A DNA stretch of 64,000 bases from Flaccisagitta enflata. Taxonomy: Eukaryota > Chaetognatha > Sagittoidea > Aphragmophora. A program made the translations under genes and the position numbers. The stretch spans positions 4,898,001 to 4,962,000 of the forward strand of contig OZ231128.1 of NCBI GenBank assembly GCA_965153355.1, in the 5' to 3' direction. The notes under the pieces are model-generated. The model had not been told where the DNA came from. It searched no databases and was given only the letters and a program-made list of their open reading frames with translations. Of the stretch, positions 51,700 through 64,000 are shown piece by piece; the first letter of the stretch is position 1; each line of letters begins with the position of its first letter.

Positions 51700-52320
51700 A
51701 CCACCACCACCACACACCACTCACCACCAACACCACCACTACACCACCACCACCACCACCACCACCACCACCACCACCACCACCACCACCACCACCACCA
51801 CCACCACCACCACCACCACCACCACCACCACCACCACCACCACCACCACCACCTCACCACCACCACCTCACCACACCACACCACACCACACCGCACCACA
51901 CCACACCACCACCACCACCACCACCACCACCACCACCACCACCACCACCACCACCACCACCACCACCACCACCACCACCACCACCACCCACCACCACCAC
52001 CACCACCCCACCACACCACCACCACCCACACCACCACCACCACCATCATCTTTCAATCATAGTTGTAGTCATCACCATCGTCATTACCGCCACCACCGCC
52101 ACCACCACCACCACCAACCACCGCTCACCACCACCACCACCACCACCACCACCACCACCACCACCACCACCACCACCACCACCACCACCACCACCACCAC
52201 CACCACCACCACCACCACCACCACCACCACCACCACCACCACCACCACCACCACCACCACCACCACCACCACCACCACCACCACCACCACCACCACCACC
52301 ACCACCACCACCACCACTGC
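51700..52320. repeat. (CAC)n microsatellite block
   Basis: Three long CAC runs (about 150, 140 and 230 bases) are separated by short diverged islands. The minus strand is (GTG)n, with many closely spaced GG steps. Very long poly-Thr, poly-Gly, poly-Trp and poly-Val ORFs here are artefacts. Confidence 0.95.
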
Positions 52321-52559
52321 AAGTGGCTTCCTCACCATCACCACCACCAGGTGTGCAATGACCGTTATCTTCCTCCCTACCCTCACAACCGCCACCGCCA
52401 CCGGGGTCACTCTCAGCACCAGCGCAACTTTCCCCAACCTCATTGTTAGCTTCGCCGCCGCCAGCACCTCGCCAACGCTTCTGAGCAGCAAGACTAAGCG
52501 CTCTGCTAGTTTTCTCTCTACGTACTTCGTATATCTTTTCTCTCTCCCTGTTCCTCTCC

Positions 52560-52850
52560 TCCTTCTTTATCCCTCTTTCCTCCTCCTCCTCCTCTTTCTC
52601 CTTCCTTCTTCTCCCTCGTCTTCGTATTCTCCTTCCTTCTTCTCCTTCTTCTCCTTCTTCTTCCATACCTCTGTTTTCTTTTCCTTCCATAATAAATGGT
52701 TCTTCTTCTTTTTCTTCTTCTTCTTCTTCTTCTTTTTCTTCTTCTTCTTCTTCTTCTCTTCTTGCTCTTCAACTTTCATGTCTTACTCTTTCATTCTCTC
52801 TTTTCTTGCTTTCTTTCTTTTCTTCTCCTTCTTGTTTTGTTTCTTCTCCT
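52560..52850. repeat. (CTT)n/(CCT)n tract
   Basis: Diverged TTC and CTCC repeats, continuing the low-complexity block. The plus-strand 413-codon ORF spanning 51620-52861 is built from these tracts and is not a gene. Confidence 0.85.
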
Positions 52851-53116
52851 TCATCTCGTAGACCCATGTCCAATCTATGTGAATCTATCATCTTCCCGAC
52901 ATTATCAAGGTTGGGTTGAAAGCAGCAGTTGCTGCTGCTGCTGTTTCAGGCCACAGTTGAGTCTGAGTAAGATGATAGAATGAAAGCTTCATTCTTGACT
53001 TTTTATTGAACGTTCAAAAGCCAGAAAACTTGATTTCAAATGAGCTTAGAAGGTTATCTTTGTTTTCATGTTGATGCAAAATAAACATCAAATTTTTTTA
53101 CCTTCAACAACCTTCA

Positions 53117-53255
53117 CGGGAAGACGCCGTTTTGCATAGGGGATGGAAAACCAAGAAATCTGAAAACATACAGACCTTCCAAAATCGATTTTTAAGAAAC
53201 GTATGTTTTCAAAAATGCAAAAAGTAGTACCTAGTTGGAGAACGGCGTCTTCCCG
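53117..53255. repeat. Short inverted-repeat element
   Basis: CGGGAAGACGCCGTT at the left and its inverted copy ending GGCGTCTTCCCG at the right enclose AT-rich DNA with a further inverted pair (GAAAACATAC/GTATGTTTTC). The rest of 52950-53870 is AT-rich with no gene visible. Confidence 0.55.
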
Positions 53256-53869
53256 CTCTGGAGATGTTTTTTTCGAAAATTAAAAATTTCCTCCAATTTA
53301 ACACAAATTGAAATGAAAACCCCACTTAATGTTGACCGATTTTCATAAAATTTGACATGGAGCAACCTCAGGCAATATTTCACACTGTCCTAAAATCTAA
53401 AGTTACTGCGGTGACAGGAAGTAGGGTTTTTTAACCGAGAAAGACATTTTGTCAAATTTTCAAACATACAATTGTCAACTGACATTTTTTGTATTTATTT
53501 TTATTTAGCGGCCTTAAATTGAAACCTAAGGGTCAAAAAGGTACTTGTCATATCTTGATAGGTACTTTGAGGGATTCGACCAAAAAAATGAGGACATCGA
53601 TGACCATTATTGTCACAATGATATTGTGAAATGATACGTCTTCAAAGAATTGTCATGGCTTCATTTGAATTTTCTTCATTTTGGACGTTTCCTCTATCAG
53701 AATACAGTATCTAAGTCCATAAAAAGGGCTGAAGCTAGATTATTATTGGTGGGATACATCTAATGAGCACCGCCATGAAGTTTCCAGCCAAAAAAAACGC
53801 TTCTTTTACCCGATTTCACGGTGCAAAACAAACTGGTCCTGCAAACACGCCATTTTACCGGCTCCATGT

Positions 53870-54300
<431 letters not shown>

Positions 54301-54752
54301 CACTTCACCCCCACAAGTCCAGGAAATAGAATGGCATTAGGTGATTTGCGCCATGAAACTAGATCTGTCTGAAACATGTTTACTTAGTAGAAAATCTCAA
54401 CGCTTTATTTTCTTTGTTAGCTGGAGACTTTTTGAGACAGATTTAGAGACGCAATGCGTCCTCATTGGATAACATGGGGAATCAGTTATTTTTCATGTGG
54501 CTCTGCTCAGCAACTATTCTCGATATATTTTTTTTATGCCCAAAAACAAAAATCTCACAGAGATAGAACATTTTTTAGGCGACTCATCTTGTGACACCAA
54601 AAAAACCTAATCCCGCATGTGCCTCATGGAAAATGTTGATAATATTTGTGTCGCCAGGAAAACCGAATCAGAGAGATCAGAGATTTTGTCATTGCTTGTG
54701 GTACTTGAAATCATTTTCTCAACGTCTCTTTTTTTGTACTTGTATTTAATGC

Positions 54753-55470
<718 letters not shown>

Positions 55471-55864
55471 ACAACTACAACAACCGACAAGCCCTCATTT
55501 TTGAATTGTCCCGGTCATTTTTCCTCCCCGGGTTCATCTCTTACTTTCCTGCGAATGCACTAATGCATTCTTATCCTCTTCCTCCTAGAGCAACTCGAGA
55601 GTATTCTTCTCTCTCTTTTACTCTTCCGCTTCCTCCTCCCCTCAACTGGACTCATAGACTGTCTTCAAAAGGGTTATCCTAGTCTTAGTCTCCAAAAAAA
55701 TCTGCAACGTCAGCATGAGCAAGCGTTATTTATCACCGGCGATAAATGATAAATTTTGTATCCTTTTTTTCATTTTTTTCATGTCTCCAGACTTAAAGTA
55801 ATTGCTGCATTCATTCACTCTTGTTCAACGAACAAAGCAGTTTTGGGACACTCGTATAATAGTC

Positions 55865-57145
<1,281 letters not shown>

Positions 57146-57309
57146 GTAGGATTAGGAGGCTATGTCAGTCTATTGATCCATCTATCTGCCCTTCCATCCG
57201 TTTCTCCGTCTTTGCTTCACTTTCATTTGTTTCCATCTTAAATTTCGTTTTTCATTTGTCTCTATCTTTATTTCGTTTTTAATTTGTCTCTTTCTTTATT
57301 TCGTTTTTA

Positions 57310-60300
57310 GATGCGTCCTCGCATCTCTATAAGAGGGTCTGTCCGTCCGTCCGTCGGTCCGTCCGTCCGTCCGTGTGTCCGTTACGCCTCTTCTTAAATC
57401 ACATCTATCCATCTCAAATCACCCAACAACCACCCCTGACCATTTTTAGATGCGTCCTCGCATCTCTATAAGAGGGTCTGTCCGTCCGTCCGTCGGTCCG
57501 TCCGTCCGTACGTGTGTCCGTTACGCCTCTTCTTAAATCACATCTATCCATCTCAAATCACCCAACAACCACCCCTGACCATTTTTAGATGCGTCCTCGC
57601 ATCTCTATAAGAGGGTCTGTCCGTCCGTCCGTCGGTCCGTCCGTCCGTCCGTGTGTCCGTTACGCCTCTTCTTAAATCACATCTATCCATCTCAAATCAC
57701 CCAACAACCACCCCTGACCATTTTTAGATGCGTCCTCGCATCTCTATAAGAGGGTCTGTCCGTCCGTCCGTCGGTCCGTCCGTCCGTCCGTGTGTCCGTT
57801 ACGCCTCTTCTTAAATCACATCTATCCATCTGACCATTTTTAGATGCGTCCTCGCATCTCTATAAGAGGGTCTGTCCGTCCGTCCGTCGGTCCGTCCGTC
57901 CGTCCGTGTGTCCGTTACGCCTCTTCTTAAATCACATCTATCCATCTCAAATCACCCAACAACCACCCCTGACCATTTTTAGATGCGTCCTCGCATCTCT
58001 ATAAGAGGGTCTGTCCGTCCGTCCGTCGGTCCGTCCGTCCGTCCGTGTGTCCGTTACGCCTCTTCTTAAATCACATCTATCCATCTCAAATCACCTAACA
58101 ACCACCTCCTGACCATTTTAGATGCGTCCTCGCATCTCTATAAGGGTCTGTCCGTCCGTCCGTCGGTCCGTCCGTCCGTCCGTCCGTGTGTCCGTTACGC
58201 CTCTTCTTAAATCACATCTATCCATCTCAAATCACCCAACAACCACCCCTGACCATTTTTAGATGCGTCCTCGCATCTCTATAAGAGGGTCTGTCCGTCC
58301 GTCCGTCGGTCCGTCCGTCCGTCCGTGTGTCCGTTACGCCTCTTCTTAAATCACATCTATCCATCTCAAATCACCCAACAACCACCCCTGACCATTTTTA
58401 GATGCGTCTCGCATCTCTATAAGAGGTCTGTCCTCCCCATCCGTCGGTCCGTCCGTCCGTCCGTGTGTGCCTTTACGCCTCTAAATCACATCTATCATCA
58501 AATCACCCAACAACTACCTCTGACCATTTTTAGATGTGTCTCGCTTATAAGAGGCCTGTCCGTCCGCCCACGGGTCCGCCCGTCCGGTGTGTCCGTTACG
58601 CCTCTTCTTAAATCCATCTATCCATTCAAATCACCCAACAACCACCCCTGACCATTTTTAGATGCGTCCTCGCATCTCTATAAGAGGGTCTGTCCGTCCC
58701 CGTCCGTCGGTCCGTGTCTGTCCGTCCGTGTGTCTGCTACGCCTCTTCTTAAATCACATCTATCCATCTAAATCACCCAACAACCACTCCCTTTTTTTTA
58801 GATGCGTCTCGCATCTCTATAAGAGGTCTGTCCGTCCGTCCGTCGGTCTGCCTGTCGTCCGTGTGTCCGTTACGCCTCTTCTTAAATCACATCTATCCAT
58901 CTCAAATCACCTAACAACCACCCCTGACTATTTTAGATGCGTCCTCGCATCTCTATAAGAGGGTCTGTCCGTCCGTCCGTTGTCCGTCCGTCCGTCCGTG
59001 TGTCCGTTACGCCTCTTCTTAAATCACATCTATCCATCTCAAATCACCCAACAACCACCCTGACCATTTTTTAGATGCGTCCTCGCATCTCTATAAGAGG
59101 GTCTGTCCGTCCGTCCGTCGGTCCGTCCGCTCCGTCCGTGTGTCCGTTACGCCTTTCTTAAATCATCATCTATCCATCTCAAATCACCCAACAAATTCAC
59201 CTCTGACCATTTTAGATGCGCCTCGCATCTCTATAAGAGGTCTGTCCGTCCGTCCGTCGGTCCGTCCGTCCGTCCGTGTGTCTCGTTTACGCCTCTTCTT
59301 AAATCACATCTATCCATCTCAAATCACCTAACAACCACCTCTGACCATTTTATGCGTCCCGCATCTCTATAAGAGGGTCTGTCCGTCCGTCCGTCGGTCC
59401 GTCCGTCCGTCCGTGTGTCCGTTACGCCTCTTCTTAAATCACATCTATCCATCTCAAATCACCCAACAACCACCCCTGACCATTTTTAGATGCGTCTCGC
59501 ATTCTATAAGAGGCTCTGTCCGTCCGTCCGCTGTCCGTCCGTCCGTCCGTGTGTCCGTTACGCCTCTTCTTAAATCACATCTATCCATCTCAAATCACCC
59601 AACAACCACCCCTGACCATTTTAGATGCGTCCTCGCATCTCTATAAGAGGGTTCTGTCCGTCCGTCGGTCCGTCCGTCCGTCCGTGTGTCCGTTACGCCT
59701 CTTCTAAATCACACTCATCATCTCAAATCACCCAAACAACCTACTTCGAGTATTTTTAGATGCGTCCTCGCATCTCTATAAGAGGGTCTGTCCGTCCGTC
59801 CGTCGGTCCGTCCGTCCGTCCGTGTGTCCGTTATGCGCCTCTTCTAAAATCACATCTATCCATCTCAAATCACCCAACAACTACCCCTGACTATTTTAGA
59901 TGCGTCTCGCATTCTATAAGAGGGTCTGTCCGTCCGTCCGTCGGTCCGTCCGTCCGTCCGTGTGTGTCCGTTACTTCGCTTCTAAATCACATCTATCCAT
60001 CTCAAATCACCCAACAACCACCCTGACCATTTTTAGATGCGTCTCGCATCTCTATAAGAGGTCTGTCTGTCCGTCCGTCGGGTCCGTCCGTCCGTCCGTG
60101 TGTCGTTACGCCTCTTCTAAAATCATATCTATCCATCTCAAATCACCTAACAACCACCCCTGACCGTTTTTGGTGCGTCTCGCATCTCTATGAGGGTCTG
60201 TCCGTCTGTCCGTCGGTCCGTCCGTCCGTCCGTGTGTCCGTTACGCCTCTTCTTAAATCACATCTATCCATCTCAAATCACCCAACAACCACCCCTGACT

Positions 60301-62703
60301 ATTTTAGATGCGTCCTCGCATTCTATAAGAGGGCCTGTCCGCCCGTCCGTCGGTCCGTCCGTCCGTCCGTGTGTCCAGCATGCGCCTCTTCTAAATCACA
60401 TATCTATCCATTCTCAAATCACCCAACAACCACTCGACTATTTTTAGATGCCTCGCATCTCTATAAGAGGGTCTGTCCGCCGTCCGTCGGTCCGTCTGTC
60501 CGTCCGTGTGTCCGTTCGCCTCTTTCTTAAATCACATCTATCCATCTCAAATCACCCAACAACCACCCTGACTATTTTTAGATGCGTCCTCGCATCTCTA
60601 TAAGAGGTGTCTGTCCGCCCGTCCGTCGGTCCGTCTGTCGTCCGTGTCTCATGCGCCTCTTCTAAATCACATCTATTCATCTCAAATCACCAACAACTAC
60701 CCCTGACTATTTTTAGATGCGTCCTCGCATCTCTATAAGAGGGTCTGTCCGTCCGTCCGTCGGTCCGTCCGTCCGTCCGTCCGCGTGTCCGTTACGCCTC
60801 TTCTTAAATCACATCTATCCATCTCAAATCACCCAACAACCACCCCTGACCATTTTTAGATGCGTCCTCGCATCTCTATAAGAGGGTCTGTCCGTCCGTC
60901 CGTCGGTCCGTCCGTCCGTCCGTCCGCGTGTCCGTTACGCCTCTTCTTAAATCACATCTATCCATCTCAAATCACCCAACAACCACCCCTGACCATTTTA
61001 AATCGCCTTTCTCATAAATTCAGGTAACCGTCCGCTCCGTCGTCCGTCGTCCGTCCGCCGTCTATGCGCTCTTCTTCTTAAATCACATCTATCCACTCTC
61101 CATCTCTAACAACCACTCCCTTGACCATTTATAGATGCGTCCTCGCATCTCTATAAGAGGGTCTGTCCGTCCGTCCGTCGGTCCGTCCGTCCGTCCGTGT
61201 GTCCGTTACGCCTCTTCTTAAATCACATCTATCCATCTCAAATCACCCAACAACCACCCCTGACCATTTTAGATCGTCTCGCATCTCTATAAGAAGTCTG
61301 TCCGTCCGTCCGTCCGTGCGTGTCCGTCCGTCCCGTCCGTGTTAAATACACTTCTACATCTTGTATCAACACCCAACAACCACCCTGACCATTTTAGATG
61401 CGTCCTCGCATCTCTATAAGAGGGTCTGTCCGTCCGTCCGTCGGTCCGTCCGTCCGTCCGTGTGTCCGTTACGCCTCTTCTTAAATCACATCTATCCATC
61501 TCAAATCACCCAACAACCACCCCTGACCATTTTTAGATGCGTCCTCGCATCTCTATAAGAGGGTCTGTCCGTCCGTCCGTCGGTCCGTCCGTCCGTCCGT
61601 GTGTCCGTTACGCCTCTTCTTAAATCACATCTATCCATCTCAAATCACCCAACAACCACCCCTGACCATTTTTAGATGCGTCCTCGCATCTCTATAAGAG
61701 GGTCTGTCCGTCCGTCCGTCGGTCCGTCCGTGTGTCCGTTACGCCTCTTCTTAAATCACATCTATCCATCTCAAATCACCCAACAACTACTGACCATTTT
61801 TAGATGCGTCCTCGCATCTCTATAAGAGGTCTGTCCGTCCGTCCACGTCCGTCCGTCCGTCCGTGTGTCCGTTACGCCTCTTCTTAAATCACATCTATCC
61901 ATCTCAAATCACCCAACAACCACCCCTGACCATTTTTAGATGCGTCCTCGCATCTCTATAAGAGGGTCTGTCCGTCCGTCCGTCGGTCCGTCCGTCCGTC
62001 CGTGTGTCCGTTACGCCTCTTCTTAAATCACATCTATCCATCTCAAATCACCCAACAACCACCCCTGACCATTTTTAGATGCGTCCTCGCATCTCTATAA
62101 GAGGGTCTGTCCGTCCGTCCGTCGGTCCGTCCGTCCGTCCGTGTGTCCGTTACGCCTCTTCTTAAATCACATCTATCCATCTCAAATCACCCAACAACCA
62201 CCCCTGACCATTTTTAGATGCGTCCTCGCATCTCTATAAGAGGGTCTGTCCGTCCGTCCGTCGGTCCGTCCGTCCGTCCGTGTGTCCGTTACGCCTCTTC
62301 TTAAATCACATCTATCCATCTCAAATCACCCAACAACCACCCCTGACCATTTTTAGATGCGTCCTCGCATCTCTATAAGAGGGTCTGTCCGTCCGTCCGT
62401 CGGTCCGTCCGTCCGTCCGTGTGTCCGTTACGCCTCTTCTTAAATCACATCTATCCATCTCAAATCACCCAACAACCACCCCTGACCATTTTTAGATGCG
62501 TCCTCGCATCTCTATAAGAGGGTCTGTCCGTCCGTCCGTTGGTCCGTCCGTCCGTCCGTGTGTCCGTTACGCCTTTCTTAAATCACATCTATCCATCTCA
62601 AATCACCCAACAACCACCCTGACCATTTTTTTTAGATGCGCCTCGCATCTCTATAAGAGGTCTGTCGTCCGTCCCGTCGGTCCGTCCGTCCGTCCGTGTG
62701 TCC
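57310..62703 (+). repeat. 139-bp satellite array, about 39 copies, made from a family A head
   Basis: Each unit contains the A head hairpin (AGATGCG/CGCATCT, loop TCCT), CTATAAGAGGGTCTGTCC and (GTCC)n. CCGTTACGCCTCTTCTTAAA, CACATCTATCCATCTCAAAT and CACCCAACAACCACCCC come next. Units at 57310-58400 and 61130-62500 are nearly identical. Those at 58400-61100 carry many one- to three-base deletions and insertions. Short Arg/Pro/Ser ORFs across the array are artefacts. Confidence 0.95.
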
Positions 62704-62709
62704 ATTCCT

Positions 62710-63395
<686 letters not shown>

Positions 63396-63404
63396 TCTAT
63401 TATC

Positions 63405-63700
63405 TCTATTATAGGGTTTGTCCGTCCGTCCGTCGGTCCGTCGGTCCGTCGGTCCGTCGGTCGGTCCGTCCGTCCGTCCGTCGGTCCGTTACGCCTGTGC
63501 AAAAACCGCGTTTCTCGGCTGTTTTTGGCCACGGTGAGATCCTACACTGAAACAAATGATCAACCAGCATGTTTTGAGAGCCTCCTCTATTACTCAATCA
63601 TTTCACCCGTCTGTTCGTCCATCTGTCTCTCCGTATATGTCACATGATCAATACACGCAGAGACACAGTCCGGACGCATCTTTGCCCGGTCGGGCTTGTT
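63405..63700 (+). mobile_element. 3' part of a family A element, closing the array
   Basis: It begins in CTCTATTATAGGGTTTGTCC and (GTCC)n, continues with the conserved A core (GCAAAAACCGCGTTTCTCGG), and ends with GGACGCATC, GCCCGGTCGGGC and TTGTT at 63700. The sequence on both outer sides (before 57309 and after 63700) is the same CATTTGTCTCTATC minisatellite. The array and this tail may therefore be parts of one insertion. Confidence 0.7.
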
Positions 63701-64000
63701 CATTTGTCTCTATCTTTATTTCATTTTTCATTTGTCTCTATCTTTATTTCATTTTACATTTGTCTCTATCTTTATTTCGTTTTTTATTGGTCTCTATCTT
63801 TATTTTGTTTTTCATTTGTCTCTTTCTTTATTTCGTTTTTCATTTGTCTCTATCTTTATTTCGTTTTTCATTTGTCTCTTTATTTCATTTTTCATTTGTC
63901 TCTATCTTTATTTCGTTTTTCATTTGTCTCAATTTTCATTTCGTTTTTCATTTGTCTCCACTTTTTAGAGACAGATAAAAAATGAAACAAAAGAAAGAGA
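63701..64000 (+). repeat. 27-28 bp minisatellite (CATTTGTCTCTATCTTTATT)
   Basis: About eleven copies of CATTTGTCTCTATCTTTATT followed by TCGTTTTT run to the window edge, with one unit inverted at the very end. Two to three copies of the same unit lie at 57220-57305, left of the satellite array. Confidence 0.85.

Noticed and set aside
51620-52861. 413-codon plus-strand ORF
   Set aside because: It consists of Thr/Pro/His runs from (CAC)n and Ser/Phe/Leu runs from (CTT)n; frames on both strands are open for the same reason.

Overview
This is a eukaryotic, almost certainly invertebrate animal, nuclear window. Coding sequence is split into short exons with GT-AG introns, the recognisable proteins are animal membrane proteins, and most of the DNA is intronic or intergenic, full of microsatellites, minisatellites, foldback elements and small transposon-like repeats. 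The phylum cannot be fixed from the sequence. Nearly all long open frames are artefacts of (CT)n, (CA)n, (TA)n, (GTT)n or (CAC)n tracts. The real genes had to be assembled exon by exon from splice sites and matching intron phases.

Genes, left to right. (1) A minus-strand gene leaves a terminal exon at 1185-1288. Candidate upstream exons lie at 1843-1933 and 5922-6023. (2) A complete four-exon plus-strand gene (3343-5450) encodes a 158-residue four-helix membrane protein with a TATA/Inr promoter and a poly(A) signal. It may be nested in an intron of gene 1. (3) The middle of a dipeptidyl-peptidase-IV-family (DPP4/6/10) beta-propeller is carried by five phase-consistent plus-strand exons from 17522 to 40809. 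(4) A minus-strand TRPM cation channel runs from its start codon at 49699 through the whole N-terminal homology region to S4/S5 near 44171. (5) One exon (51407-51574, minus) belongs to an unidentified gene. (6) A plus-strand gene of four exons (55865-57145) encodes a basic/acidic/cysteine-rich protein that I do not recognise. A decayed acidic ORF at 10070-10731 is probably a pseudogene.

The most striking system is a set of dispersed elements with one shared design. A head hairpin is followed, in most families, by a CTATAAGAGG-like block and a (GTCC)n tract. Then comes variable, often tandemly repeated cargo. The element ends with an inverted copy of the first hairpin arm, a second small hairpin, and TTGTT. 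At least five sequence families (called A, A', B, C and H here) keep this design while the hairpin sequence itself changes with compensating substitutions. The two largest tandem arrays in the window (about 30 bp x ~80 at 25.4-27.8 kb; 139 bp x ~39 at 57.3-62.7 kb) lie inside such hairpin-bounded units. The layout resembles the non-autonomous Helitron/Helentron-associated (HINE, DINE, mini-me) elements that carry (GTCY)n tracts, but that assignment is inference.

Other elements are TA-flanked inverted-repeat elements at 29-40 kb (one is a 2.1 kb near-perfect palindrome), a 5 kb maze of nested inverted modules at 10.7-15.9 kb, and several foldback families. The DPP-family gene and the TRPM gene point at each other and are both cut short on either side of a 2 kb microsatellite block (42.2-44.2 kb). 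This raises the possibility of interleaved genes, a rearrangement or an assembly misjoin.
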